Shown piece by piece: positions 27,626 through 38,296 of a DNA stretch of 64,000 nt. Every line of letters begins with the position of its first letter. Position 1 is the first letter of the stretch. The translations under genes were made by a program, and so were the position numbers. The DNA comes from Oscillospiraceae bacterium. GTDB lineage: Bacteria; Bacillota; Clostridia; Christensenellales; QALW01. The notes below the pieces were generated by a model. It was not told where the DNA came from. It made no database searches and saw only the letters and a program-made list of their open reading frames with translations. The stretch spans positions 132,001-196,000 of the forward strand of contig CP091722.1 in assembly GCA_022009755.1 (NCBI GenBank). The letters run 5' to 3'.

Positions 27626-29909
27626 ATGAAAGCAGTTATTCTTGCCGGGGGCAGAGGGGAGCGCCTGCGCCCGCTTACCTGCTCCCGCCCCAAACCTCTT
27701 GTTGATTTTATGGATGCAGCCGTGCTTGACGCAGTGGTAAAAATGCTCAGAAAAAACGGCATAGGGGAAATTATACTCACCTGCATGCAGTGCAGCGACA
27801 GCTTCGAGGGCTTCGCTTCGCGCCGGGGCATAACCGTTGTAAAGGAGCCTATGCCCTTAGGAACGGCGGGCGCCGTTAAAAACTGTGCCGAAATGCTAAC
27901 GGATACCTTTGCCGTGGTAAGCGGCGACTGCATATCCGATATGGATATTAAAAAAGCCGTCCAAGTGCATGAAAAGCTGGGCGCCGAGGCTACGCTTCTG
28001 CTCATAGAGCCGTCAACGCCCACGGATTTCGGGGTGGTCAGCCTGGACGAAAACGGCTATGTCACTTCCTTTAAGGAAAAGCCGGCGTGGAGCAGGGGTG
28101 GATTCCCCGTACTGCAATTCCGGAATATATATTCTGGAGCCTTCGGTGCTGGATATTGTTAAGGAAAACACCTGTGCTGATTTTTCGCAGGATGTTTTCC
28201 CCGCAATGCTGGAGCAGGGACGCAGCATTGCCGGCGTTCCCGATCCCGGCTACTGGTGCGATATAGGCGACGAGCAAAAATACAGACAGGCGCATTTTGA
28301 TGCCCTTGACGGCAAATGCAGCCTTTTTCGCGCCGGAATAAGCAAAAAGGCGTATATAGGCCGAAATGTTGTTATAACGCCGCCCGTTTATATAGCGGAC
28401 GGCGCGGAGATACGGGGTAGGAGCATTATAGACAGCTATACCGTAATAGGAAGGGATTGCCGCATAACCGATTCCCATATCCGGGCAAGCGTGCTCTGGC
28501 AGCGCGTCCGGGCCGACAGAGCGGAAATAACCCACAGTATAATATGCAGCGACACCGTGCTTGAGGAGGGCGCGTCCGTTTCCGCAGGCTGCGCGGTGGG
28601 CGAGCAGTGTACGGTAGGAAGATATGCGCGCCTGTTGCCGGGCTGCCGCCTTTGGCAGGGCGTAACGGTGCAGGCGGAATGCAGCGTAAGCCGGGATGTC
28701 CGTGCTCCCGCAGAGATAAAAAAGCAAAGCGCCGAGGCTCTTGGGAATACTATCTTAAGCGACGGAGCCTTCGCAGGGCTGTTTAACGCCGCCAGATGCT
28801 TTGCTCAAAACAAAAACACCGTTGCCGTAATTCCGCAATCGGAGGGCAGCGCACAGGCCGCTGCTGCCGCCGCTGCCTGCGGCGCACTGCTTGCCGGGTC
28901 GCGGGTGCTGTTTTCTTCGCCGGGCAGCATGGGTCAGGCGCGCTTTTTCGTGCGGGAATATGCCGCTCAGGGCGGAATAGCGCTGTGCGTCCGGGACGGC
29001 GGCATCAGCGCCCGCTTTATGGATAAGCACGGTCTGCTGCTTTTGCCGCAGCAGCTGAAAAGCATCACCAAACAGATGAATTCCGATTGCCCGCCATTTG
29101 GGCAGGGCGGCTCCGTTGCCTTCCGGCAGGCAAGGGGCGCATATCTCGGGCAGCTGGCCGTTCTTGCCGGCAGGGCGCGGGGAGTCGGTGTTGCCCTGTG
29201 GGGAGATGCTCAGGCAGCGCTTTTTGTGCAGCAGGCCGTAAGCAGCGCGGGAATACGCGCGGAAACTGCATTAAACGGAAACGGGCCGGAGCAGCTTGTA
29301 AAGCGGGGCTGCATATTCGGAGTGAGCGTGGCGGGGGATTTCACGGTGCGCGCCGTAAGCGACGAAAACGGAAAAAAACTGTCCTATGAACAGCTTTTAA
29401 GCCTGCGCGCGGTGCTTTGCCGCCATTGTGGGCTTCCGGCCGTGCTGCCGGGGGATTGCTCCCAAGCAATACGGGATACCGTGCAAAGCGGGGGCGATAC
29501 GGTAATTTCGCAGGGCAATACCGCTGATGATGCCGCGCGGGCACTCATCGGGCAGTGCGGACTGCGCAGCAGCAGCGCGGAAAAGGCGGCCTTGCTTTTA
29601 ACGGATGCCGCGGCCTTTGTGCTGGCCCTTGCCGATTGCGTAACCGTATTAAATAAGCCTGTAAGCAGCCTTGTAAACGGTGCATCTGGGGATTGCCGCT
29701 TGTGGGTGCGCTGCCCGGACCGTCTAAAGGGCAGAGTCATGCAGCAGGTGCGCGCAAAAAGCAATTCGTCGCAGGTAAAATGCGTGCCGGACGATTCCCT
29801 TGCCGTTATCCGCGTGCATGCAAACGCGCTGTCGCAGGAGTTTGCAAGGGAGCTTGCCATGGATATGCAGGCGGTCATTGACGAAACCGTGCGCCACGGT
29901 CAAAGCTGA
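27626..29909 (+). CDS. Mannose-1-phosphate guanylyltransferase/phosphomannomutase-like protein (one frame break)
   Basis: Two open pieces join to about 760 residues if the GGGG at 28095-28098 is read as GGG, restoring SRVDSPYCNSGIY. Domains: nucleotidyltransferase (residues 1-230, MKAVILAGGRGERLRPLT, VVSGDCISDMD, GYWCDIGD), left-handed beta-helix repeats (about 250-370, with IGRNVVITPPVYIADGA), then a C-terminal phosphohexomutase-like domain of about 380 residues. That last domain lacks the active serine loop (TASHNP); the related position reads SSPGSMGQA. It is thus probably a non-catalytic or regulatory domain. The product is likely an NDP-sugar synthase for envelope polysaccharides; the nucleotide is not certain. 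AAAGGAG precedes the ATG. Confidence 0.75.
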
Positions 29910-30000
29910 TAAAAAGCCGGTATGCGGCAATACGGAAATTGTAAAAAAACAATAAAAAGCAATAATTTCAAATAATTCTGAGAGAAACGGAGCAAAACAG

Positions 30001-30651
30001 ATGAGAAACAGAATCATCAGCGTGTTTGCCCTAACGGTGCTGGCGCTTGTGATGTGCCTTTCAACGGCGCAGGCGGCATCGTTAAAACGGGGCAGCAGCG
30101 GGGACAAGGTTACGCAGCTTCAGCAAAAGCTTAAAAACTGGGGCTATTACAGCGGCAGTGTGGACGGAATATTCGGTTCCGCAACCGAAGCCGCCGTAAA
30201 AAAATTTCAAAAGAAAAACGGTCTCACTGCCGACGGCATAGTGGGTAAGGCCACTGCCGAAAAGCTTGGGCTTCGGCTTTCGGGCGGTCAAAGTGCGGCA
30301 TCGGGCGATGTGGACTTAATAGCCCGCGCCGTTTACGGCGAGGCAAGGGGCGAGCCCTACGAGGGGCAGGTGGCCGTTGCCGCCGTCATCCTGAACCGCG
30401 TGCGCTCGGCTTCCTTTCCCAATACGGTGTCCGGAGTAATATATCAGCCCGGAGCCTTTGACGCCGTAAGCGACGGTCAGCTTTATCTTACGCCGGATTC
30501 CGCCGCCTACCGCGCCGCGCGCGATGCCATGGCGGGATGGGATCCCACAGGCGGCTGCATATACTATTACAATCCAAAAACCGCCACATCAAAATGGATA
30601 CGCTCCCGCCCCGTTATGCGCACCATCGGCGATCATGTGTTCTGCACATGA
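30001..30651 (+). CDS. sleB: Spore cortex-lytic enzyme SleB
   Basis: The 216-residue product is secreted (signal MRNRIISVFALTVLALVMCL). A peptidoglycan-binding domain (SLKRGSSGDKVTQLQQKL ... GIFGSATEAAVKKFQ, residues about 26-92) precedes a SleB/CwlJ hydrolase domain with ARAVYGEARGEPYEGQVAV (catalytic Glu in YGEARGE), VILNRV and YYNPKTATS. SleB degrades cortex during germination. The gene is followed directly by ypeB, the usual pair. ACGGAGC precedes the ATG. Expression in the forespore under sigma-G is expected from the family; no certain sigma-G box was seen. Confidence 0.93.
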   Translation: MRNRIISVFALTVLALVMCLSTAQAASLKRGSSGDKVTQLQQKLKNWGYYSGSVDGIFGSATEAAVKKFQKKNGLTADGIVGKATAEKLGLRLSGGQSAASGDVDLIARAVYGEARGEPYEGQVAVAAVILNRVRSASFPNTVSGVIYQPGAFDAVSDGQLYLTPDSAAYRAARDAMAGWDPTGGCIYYYNPKTATSKWIRSRPVMRTIGDHVFCT

Positions 30652-30704
30652 AAAATTAAAACCCGCCTCTGCAATAATGTATCGATACCGAAAACGGAGG
30701 AAAT

Positions 30705-32033
30705 ATGGAGAATAACAGCAGCAATAAAAATATCGGCAATGAAAGCGGCAGTAAAAACGGCAAAAGAGCCGTAAGCCGCTGCATAACGGCGGTGTGCGCC
30801 CTTGCGGGGCTGTGCGCCGTGCTTGCAATAGGGGCAATCGTGCAGTGCCAAAGGCTGACACAGGCGGAGCGTACCCTGCGCGCGGGCTATGAAAACAGTC
30901 TGTACTGCACAATGGACGGGCTTAATACCGTGTATAACGAGCTTTGCAAGGCGGAGCTTACCGCGGACCGCAATTATAAGCGCGAGCTGTACCGCGAGAT
31001 CAGCGCTCAGGCGGGTGCGGTGCTGCCCCGTATAGCCCAGCTTCCCATATCGCAAAGCTCCATTCAGAACAGTGAACAGCTGCTTAATCATATTTCCGAT
31101 TACTGCGGCTTTCTTGCAAAAAACGAAGAAGAGCAGCAGGAGGAAAAAACAAATATAGCGGCATTAAGGGAAAGCTGCGGGAAGCTGTATGCGGCTTTGG
31201 ACGGCATAGACGGTGATCTCCGCGGCGGCGCGGATGTTTTTTCCGCAGAGGAGGCGGAAAAAACCGATACTGCATGGCAGCAGGCGGAGGCGGACGGAGT
31301 AAGCTATCCAGCGCTTATCTATGACGGCCCGTTTTCTCAGGCGGAGGATATAGGCAGGGCGCGCACCGAGCGCCCCGAAGCAACGCAGCAGGAGGCGGCG
31401 CGCACGCTTGCGGCCTTTATGGACGCCCCCGTGTTTCAGGGGCGCTCCGAGGGCAAAATCCCCGTTTATATCTTTGCGCAAAACGAAAAAAGCGCGGCCG
31501 TAACGGTTCGGGGCGGGCTGCTGCTGTGGTATATCGACGCAGGGGAGCAGCCGGAGGGCGAGGTAAGCGTGCAGCAGGCGCGGCAAGCGGCGCAAAGCTT
31601 CCTTGAGGCGGCAGGCTATCAGGGCTTTGAGGCGGTGTTCTCCAGCAGCACATCACAAAGCGTAGTATTCAATTTCACGCCCCTTTTGGAGGAGGCGGCC
31701 GTATATCCCGATCTCGTAAAGGTGCGGGTATCTCTTTCAAGCGGAAGGGTAATAGGCTTTGAGGGAACGGAATATGTTGTAAACAACCGTGAACGCAAGC
31801 CGGAAGAGCCAACCGTTATGCCCTCACAGGCGCGGGAAAAGCTGAGCCCGGAGCTCAGCGTGGAGCGCGTCCGCCTCAGCATAGTGCCCAAGGGCAATTC
31901 CGAGGTGCTTGCGTGGGAGTTTTACTGCCTCAAGCAGGAGGATAAATATGTGGTTTATATAGATGCAAAAACCGGCAGTCAGGTGCAGATGTTCCGCATA
32001 ATTAACACCGATAACGGCGAAATGGTAATATAG
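30705..32033 (+). CDS. ypeB: Germination protein YpeB
   Basis: The 442-residue product is a spore inner-membrane partner that localises and stabilises SleB. It has a hydrophilic N-terminus, one helix (about residues 27-50, CITAVCALAGLCAVLAIGAI), a helical coiled-coil-like region, and two to three C-terminal PepSY-type modules (GKIPVYIFAQNEKSAAVTV; ISLSSGRVIGFEGTEYVV-like). Motifs such as VQQARQAAQSFLEAAGYQGF fit the family. ACGGAGG precedes the ATG. The 54-base gap after sleB indicates one transcript. Confidence 0.9.
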   Translation: MENNSSNKNIGNESGSKNGKRAVSRCITAVCALAGLCAVLAIGAIVQCQRLTQAERTLRAGYENSLYCTMDGLNTVYNELCKAELTADRNYKRELYREISAQAGAVLPRIAQLPISQSSIQNSEQLLNHISDYCGFLAKNEEEQQEEKTNIAALRESCGKLYAALDGIDGDLRGGADVFSAEEAEKTDTAWQQAEADGVSYPALIYDGPFSQAEDIGRARTERPEATQQEAARTLAAFMDAPVFQGRSEGKIPVYIFAQNEKSAAVTVRGGLLLWYIDAGEQPEGEVSVQQARQAAQSFLEAAGYQGFEAVFSSSTSQSVVFNFTPLLEEAAVYPDLVKVRVSLSSGRVIGFEGTEYVVNNRERKPEEPTVMPSQAREKLSPELSVERVRLSIVPKGNSEVLAWEFYCLKQEDKYVVYIDAKTGSQVQMFRIINTDNGEMVI

Positions 32034-32119
32034 CCGGCAAGACGATCCTTTCTGCGGTTGTGGAATATGTGCGCGCAATATGCTGCATAAAAGCATTTTG
32101 GTGCATTGCCGCGCCCCGT

Positions 32120-32196
32120 GCGGCGGGCGCTCGGCCCGCCTTGCGCGCCCCCGTCCGGCCCTGCGGGCCGGCCCCGGGTTCCCCGGGGGCCGCACT
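32120..32196. repeat. Cluster of three GC palindromes
   Basis: Hairpins GGCGGGC/GCCCGCC (32122-32140), CCGGCCC/GGGCCGG (32155-32171) and the CCCCGGG-TT-CCCCGGGG palindrome (32172-32188) follow one another within 70 bases. GC content is far above the neighbouring genes. No T run follows. Confidence 0.6.
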
Positions 32197-32284
32197 TACG
32201 CCGCCCGCGGCTTTTGTGCACATGCCGCCGTATCGCGCCGCCGTTTCTTATAAAAACAGATAACCCTGCCGCATCAAAAGAAAA

Positions 32285-32318
32285 TAAAAGAAGCGGCGGA
32301 GCTTCTAAGCTCCGCCGC
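32285..32318 (-). terminator. Terminator of the large lipoprotein gene
   Basis: The 12-bp stem GCGGCGGAGCTT / AAGCTCCGCCGC with a two-base loop is followed on the minus strand by TTCTTTTATTTT. It lies about 40 bases after the lipoprotein stop codon. Confidence 0.7.
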
Positions 32319-32355
32319 ACTTTGTACTCCGCAGAGTATTCCGGCATAATGCCGC

Positions 32356-35047
32356 TTACTGTTTTTTTATCAGACGGTATTTCTGCGGAGCCGCGGAGGA
32401 GGGTACATTGAAGGTAAGCTCAAAGGTTCCGTCTGAAGCGTCATACCATGTTTGCCAATAGTCGTTGCCGTGCACGCCCTGCTCAAGCTCATGCCAGGCG
32501 CCGTTCCTTTCAAATTCCAGGCGCCAGCCGGAGTATCCGCTTACGCCGCTTATCGTAACGGGCACATATCCCGTTCCGCCCGCAAGCGTAAACTCGGCGG
32601 CCGTGCCGCTTTGGCGGTTTTCCGCTCTTATCAGCGGCGTGTACAGCCGTTTTACCGTGCCGGCGGAGGCGGAAACGGACAGGCTGCTTTGTGCTGCATA
32701 CGTATAGGGCATGTGCCATGTGTTCCATTTTTCCGGGTCTATGGAAGCAAGATATTCGCTTTGCGACCAGCAATCCTCACGGTGCGCCGGAAGGTTAAAA
32801 TATATAAGCGTAAAGCTCACCGTGCTGCCGGCCTTTATAATTCCTCCCGCTTCCGTGGGCGGGTTCAGCTCAAATCCGGCGCCCTCCCACGAAAGAGAGG
32901 GTGAAACATAAACCCCGGTGGTTCGCACACTGAAGGAGGGGGAGGTGTACTCCTTTCCGTTTATCACGGCGCGGTATTCCTTTATGCCTATGGCCTTGTT
33001 GCCCTTGCTCTGCCCCGTTCCGCTCCTAAAAATGCAAACCATGCGCCCTCTCCGGGCATTTGCACCGGAAGCATGGAATTCATATATCCCGGAATCCCGT
33101 CAACGGCGGGCAGTGCAAATACGCCTGCTGTTTTTGTTTCTCCTGCATTAAAGCTTACAGGTCCTTCGCTGTTGCCTACGGCCATCGTGTCCCAATAGTC
33201 GTAGTTGTATGTGTCTGCGCCGAACTGGTAAAACCACATTCTGTCATAGCTTACATCCCCGCTGAATGTGTAGCTGAAGCTTTGATAAGCCATGGATATA
33301 TCATCGGTGCGCGGCGTGCGGGCGGAGATGTCAAATGTGATTTTGTCTCCCACACTGCCTGAATAGAACACCTCCGAAAGGCAGGGCCCGTGATTTTTGA
33401 AAAATGTCTTCATTCCCTTCACGCGCCCCGTGCCGCCGGCAAAGGTGTAACCGAGAAAATCCGCGCCCCCGATGTTGGTCGTCCAGTTGTATTTTTTGCC
33501 GTCCACGCGGGAATACAGCCCGAAGGCGCATATGTCGCCCATGGAGCAGTGCGTGTAGGACCGTGCGGTATCGTAGCAAAAGCTCTCTCCGTAGGCCCCC
33601 AGCGAGCAGCTTTCCCATTGCTGCTGCCCGCCCCACCCGGCAAGACAAAGCTGCGAGTGCGTAACGCTTTCAATGCCGCCCCAGCGCGCATAGGAAACGC
33701 AGAAATCATAGCTTACGCCGGAATGCGCCGGAATTTCTATCACCGTGTAGCAGTGATACCAACGCCCCTCCCAGTAACGCCGCGGCGAGTCGGATGCTAC
33801 CTGAGCATCATAGTAGTGCCAGTTTCGGGTTATCTGCACTGCATGCCCCGTAGGCTCCCCGGTAAGGGGGTCAAGCAGCATCGGGGTGGGGCCGGTAACG
33901 CTCAGCGGCTGCTCTTTAATAAACTGTACGGGTATTCTTACCGCCCTGTCCGAGTCGTTTTTAAGGGTAAAACGCACCTTTTCGTATGTATCAAGGTCCT
34001 TTTCCGTAAGCTCTCCCTCCACGGGGGAAAACGCATTGTTTATGTCCACGGAAATAAACCCGTGTCTGGCATCAAAAGCCGTTTTTTGTTTTTTTGAGCG
34101 CGGAGAAAGCTGCTCTGCCTCCGCTGTCACCGCCTCCATAGCCCTGTAAAGCGGTACCGGGTCGGGCTCCGAGGTCTTTGGCACAACAATAACGCCGAAG
34201 CCGCCGAATTTGTGTTTGCAATGCGCTTTACCGTGCTTTTTGCAGTTATGTATCCGTTTTCCCAAAACAGCCTTGCGTCGCTTCCTGAGGGAACTATAAC
34301 GGTATAGCTGCCGTATTTTCCGCAAACAAACGCACTTGCGCCGTCCTGAGAAACGGTGCATTCATCACCCTCCTGCAAATAAAGCTGCATTGTAAGCTCA
34401 ATGTTTTCCAGTCGCCTTTCCGCAGGGGATACTTCAATATTCATAGAAAAGAACTCCGGCGTCAGCATCACCTCAAAGCGCCCGGTTATATCGCCGCGCT
34501 CTTTGTTTTGCAGATACATAACATCGGCGCGCTGAATAAACCGCCCGGATTCCAGGATACGGGTGCTGTTTGTTCCGCCCTCCGAAGGCACGACCTGATT
34601 CAGAGCGTAATCCTTACCGTCCAGCTTAACGGAGTATTTAGTAACCGTTCGTGGCATTGAGGCAATCAAAGCCTCGGCCGCGGCGGAATCCTTCTGCGCA
34701 AGCGGCGTGCCGTACGCACCGAAACGCGCAAGCCCGCCGGTTACCGCGCTTATGCTCAGTCCGTAACGCCCGGTGGAGGCATAAAGCTCCTTTCGTCCCG
34801 CAGCACCGGGTTGCCCGTTTTCGCCGTGAGAGGAATAGCCGTCCGGCCACCATATGTTGGAGTAATCATATTCGTAAGCACGCTGAGTAAAGGTGTCGGT
34901 TCCGCCGTTCACATTTGGACGGCTGTCGGTAACAGGCGCGGTTTCCGATTCCGCAGGCAATACCGCAGAGGGGGATGCGTCGGGGGCGCAGCCTGAAAGC
35001 ATAATTGGGATAAGAGCAAAAGCCGTCATTTTCATAAGCCTGTTCAT
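32356..35047 (-). CDS. Large secreted lipoprotein of unknown function (two frame breaks)
   Basis: Three pieces join to about 897 residues. The breaks are at AA 34207-34208 (plus strand; AAA expected, restoring TNFGGFGVIVVPKT) and CCCC 33013-33016 (CCCCC expected, restoring AERGQSKGNK). The signal peptide MNRLMKMTAFALIPIMLSGC ends in a lipobox. The body is beta-rich with many aromatics and Cys, for example DYSNIWWPDGYSSHG, a central RYWEGRWYHCYTVIEI and a C-terminal Ig-like part. Carbohydrate binding or hydrolysis is plausible, but I recognise no family. ATG 35047 is chosen behind AGGAGAG. A terminator follows. The breaks look like sequence errors. Confidence 0.65.
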
Positions 35048-35568
35048 ACAGCTCTCCTGTTCCCGCTTTGCCACCGCGTTTTTATGTATGCGGCTTTTAT
35101 GCAAAACGGTTTTTATTTTGTATGCTAAAATTATATCATGCGCCCTTTTGCGCATAAACTGATAATATTAACCCCAATAAGCACTATAATAACCGAAAAG
35201 GCGGTTTTGACGGCTTTTCTTAAAAACAGTGTTTTTGTGCTGTACCGTTTTGTATCATAACAATGCATTTAAGGTGTGTTGGGTATGAAGGCCGCATATA
35301 TGGCAGCTCTGAAATCCGCTTTTGAGAATTTTTAAAATGAATTTTACAAATATACGGTTGCCTATACCGACATAATGGTATATCATTATACATGTTTTTC
35401 GTGCGCGATTTTTCAGGCCACGCGCGGCTTGCCGAAAAAAAGCGCGCTTAAAAGCAGCCGGCAAACAGTCGGGACTCCGCAAAAAAAGGTCGGAACGCCG
35501 GGTTGCATTTTTTTATAAAAAGATCAAAAAAATCGACATAATAACATAAACATTTGCAAAAGGCTTAT
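35048..35568. other. Divergent intergenic region
   Basis: The 520 bases hold no gene that I can support. The left end contains the lipoprotein promoter. The rest is AT-rich with several short T and A tracts. The right end is a likely promoter area for the glycosidase gene, but no clear -35/-10 pair was found. Confidence 0.4.
35130..35158 (-). promoter_or_regulatory. Possible promoter of the large lipoprotein gene
   Basis: On the minus strand TTTATG and a perfect TATAAT are 17 bases apart, about 83 bases before the start codon. Confidence 0.45.
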
Positions 35569-36615
35569 ATGAATAAATACGGTAAAAGTAAAAACAAAAA
35601 GGGCTGGCCGATAGTGGTCATGGATATATTGCTCATAGGTGTTGCGCTGGTGGTGTTTTCACTGTTCCATCATGTCCTGCCCAGAGAGGCGCAGGGCCCG
35701 TCCGGAACGGTGGGAACCATTACGATTCCAAAGCCCACGGCGGCAAATACGCCCGTAAATACTCCCGCTCCGGGAGAAACTCCGGGCCCCGATCAAACGC
35801 CGCAGCCGGAAAATCAGGGGCAGTTCGGCGCAAAATTTGCCGATAAATTCAGTCAGGACGGCACCGTTACCCATACGGAAAATCTGTACAGAAGCCGCGA
35901 TATCAGCATTGAAATCAGCACCCGCACCACCAGGGTGGATAAGGGCAATGTGGTTTATCATGTTGCGGATATCTATATCCGAAACACAGAAAACTTTAAA
36001 ACCCGGCTTGCAAACGATAAATTCGGTCAGGGCTTCACGGAGGATGTGCGCAAGCTCACCTATGAATCGGGCGGAATAATCGGCTTAAGCGGCGATATGT
36101 CCTCCAAGACCCGCGGCGGCATAGTAATCAGAAACGGTGTGATCTATCAGGAAAAGCCCTACCGCGATGTCTGCGTGCTTTATTACGACGGCACAATGGT
36201 TACTTATTTTGAAAAGGATTTCAACATGGAATATGCAAAAAGCAACGGCGCATATCAGGCGTGGGATTTCGGGCCCCGTCTGCTTGATGATAACGGCGAG
36301 GCGCTTACCGAGTTCAACAGCAGGGTTACTACCTATAACCCCCGCTCCGTAATCGGCTATTTTGAGCCGGGACATTACTGCTTTGTGACAATAGACGGCA
36401 GACAAAGCGCCTCCGTGGGAATGACAATGAAGCAGACCGCGCAGCTTATGCATGATTTGGGATGCAGGGCAGCCTTTAATCTGGACGGCGGACAAAGCGC
36501 CGTAATGTCGCATAATAACGGCGACGGCAACTGGGAAAACGACTTTGTCAATTCCCCCTCCGGCGGCGGCAGAAAGCTCAGCGATATCCTTTACATCGCG
36601 GAAGCCGGCGCTTAA
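35569..36615 (+). CDS. Phosphodiester glycosidase (NAGPA-like) membrane protein
   Basis: The 348-residue product has a short cytoplasmic N-terminus, one membrane helix (VVMDILLIGVALVVFSLF), a Pro/Thr linker with TPAPGETPGPDQTP and a C-terminal NAGPA domain. The domain marks are GGIIGLSGDM, GVIYQEKPYRD, TYNPRSVIGYFEPGHYCFVT, DGRQSASVGMTMKQTAQLM and LGCRAAFNLDGGQSAVM. Family members cleave phosphodiester sugars of cell-wall polymers or exopolysaccharide. The domain faces outside. The ATG at 35569 has a weak AAAGG site. The gene stands alone, ending in a strong terminator. Confidence 0.85.
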   Translation: MNKYGKSKNKKGWPIVVMDILLIGVALVVFSLFHHVLPREAQGPSGTVGTITIPKPTAANTPVNTPAPGETPGPDQTPQPENQGQFGAKFADKFSQDGTVTHTENLYRSRDISIEISTRTTRVDKGNVVYHVADIYIRNTENFKTRLANDKFGQGFTEDVRKLTYESGGIIGLSGDMSSKTRGGIVIRNGVIYQEKPYRDVCVLYYDGTMVTYFEKDFNMEYAKSNGAYQAWDFGPRLLDDNGEALTEFNSRVTTYNPRSVIGYFEPGHYCFVTIDGRQSASVGMTMKQTAQLMHDLGCRAAFNLDGGQSAVMSHNNGDGNWENDFVNSPSGGGRKLSDILYIAEAGA

Positions 36616-36654
36616 ACGCAAAAGATGGCAGGGGCAAATATCATAAAAATATAA

Positions 36655-36683
36655 AAAACAGAAGGCATGCCGCCTTCTGTTTT
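36655..36683. terminator. Bidirectional terminator
   Basis: AAAACAGAAGGC pairs with GCCTTCTGTTTT around ATGCC. It separates the convergent glycosidase and transporter genes. Confidence 0.8.
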
Positions 36684-36744
36684 TAATGCGCCGCGCCGAT
36701 ATGCGGCGGAACAGCCCCTGCTTTAATATCCCTTTGAAATAAAC

Positions 36745-38172
36745 TCAGCCGAACAGCCCTAAAAACCGAGAAAGAAAGCCGGTAGACTGCAAAAACAGTA
36801 TAAACATCATAACGGGCGCAATATACCGTATCATAACGCGGTACAGCTGCTTGCGGCGGAATTTTTCCCCGTTTCGCTCCATTTCGTCGCACACATAGTC
36901 CGGCGTCATTACCCAGCCCAGCAGAATCGTGGAAATAAGGGCTATAAACGGCATCATAACGCTGTTGCTTATGTAATCCATAATATCAAGCAGCTGTCCC
37001 TCCGTTCCGTTGGGCAGCTTTACATTCACATAAAACAGGCTGTAACCAAGGGCAATAACGGCGGAGGCTGCAAGATAGATCGCCGACAGCACCAAAACGG
37101 TCTTTTTACGGCTTGTACGGAAAATTTCCATGCAGTTTGCGGTAATGGACTCCAGCACCGATATGCAGGAGGTAAGGGCTGCAAAAATTGCGGTCACAAA
37201 AAACAGTATTCCAACAACCGTGCCCGCCTTGCCCATGGCGGCAAAAACCTTGGGCAGGGATACAAACATAAGGCTGGGCCCCGCGTCCATGCCCTCCGTG
37301 CCGGAAAATACAAATACGGCGGGGATGATCATGGCGCCCGCCAAAAAGGCCACTCCCGTATCAAACAGCTCTATGCGGTTTACCGCCTTTTTCAGGTTTA
37401 CCTCCGGCTTTACATATGAGCCGTAGGTTATCATAATTCCCATGGATACGCTTAAGGAAAAGAAAAGCTGACTCATTGCATCCAGCAGAATCTGAAAAAA
37501 GCGCGAAACGGTCAGGCCTTCAAAATTCGGCGTAAGATAGTATAAAAAGCCTTCCCAGCCCGTGCGGGTCTGCCCCGAAGCGCCCGTAGCGGACAGCGTA
37601 AGGGAATAAACAGAGATTGCAATAACCAGCACAAGCAGCACAGGCATCATCCATTTTGAAACTCGCTCAATGCCGCTTTCAATGCCGTTATACACAATAA
37701 ATGCGGTAACTGCCATAAATATAAGCGCGTATATTACCGGCGAGGCGGGAGAGGTGATAAACGAGGTAAAAAAGCCGTCCCCGGCCGCCGCCTCCGCCTG
37801 CCCGCTTATATACAAAACCGCGTATTTTGTTATCCAGCCGCCTATAACCGCATAGTATGTCATAATTATTACGGGCACAAGAAAGGTCAGTATCCCCAGA
37901 AATTTGAATTTCGGGTTCATCTGCGCATATGCGCCTATCGCGCTTTTTCTCGTGCGCCGCCCTATTGCAATATCCGAGGAAAGCAGGGTAAAGCCGAAGG
38001 TAACAACCAGTATCAGGTATATTATCAGAAACAGGCCGCCGCCATCCTTTGCGGCAAGGTACGGGAACCGCCATAAATTTCCCACGCCCACCGCACTTCC
38101 GGCTGCTGCCATAATAAATCCTAGCTGTCCGGAAAAATGATTTGATTTTATAACGCTTGTTTTTTTCTCCAT
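36745..38172 (-). CDS. Neurotransmitter:sodium symporter-family transporter
   Basis: The 475-residue product has about 12 membrane helices. The N-terminal helix carries GSAVGVGNLWRFPYLAAKDGGG, the core of the sodium and substrate site of NSS transporters such as LeuT. Other family motifs are GIESGIERVSKWMMP and SLSVSMGIMITYGSY. Such proteins take up amino acids or their derivatives with sodium; the substrate is not defined by the sequence. Its neighbour is another sodium-coupled transporter on the same strand, with a 120-base gap. Confidence 0.88.
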   Translation of the reverse strand: MEKKTSVIKSNHFSGQLGFIMAAAGSAVGVGNLWRFPYLAAKDGGGLFLIIYLILVVTFGFTLLSSDIAIGRRTRKSAIGAYAQMNPKFKFLGILTFLVPVIIMTYYAVIGGWITKYAVLYISGQAEAAAGDGFFTSFITSPASPVIYALIFMAVTAFIVYNGIESGIERVSKWMMPVLLVLVIAISVYSLTLSATGASGQTRTGWEGFLYYLTPNFEGLTVSRFFQILLDAMSQLFFSLSVSMGIMITYGSYVKPEVNLKKAVNRIELFDTGVAFLAGAMIIPAVFVFSGTEGMDAGPSLMFVSLPKVFAAMGKAGTVVGILFFVTAIFAALTSCISVLESITANCMEIFRTSRKKTVLVLSAIYLAASAVIALGYSLFYVNVKLPNGTEGQLLDIMDYISNSVMMPFIALISTILLGWVMTPDYVCDEMERNGEKFRRKQLYRVMIRYIAPVMMFILFLQSTGFLSRFLGLFG

Positions 38173-38296
38173 ACAATATACATCCTGTAATTCTATTAAG
38201 TATACATAAAAATTTTTTGCTTAAAATCGGGTATCGGCAGCGTGCTTATGCCAAGGAATTATTATTTAAGAAACCTGCTTGCCGCCCCTGTCGGCA

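Larger units (their letters stand above)
32034..32355. other. GC-rich palindromic intergenic region
   Basis: About 320 bases between convergent genes hold no gene. The middle part is a very GC-rich block with three adjacent palindromes (listed separately), and the right part a terminator for the minus-strand lipoprotein gene. Confidence 0.55.
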
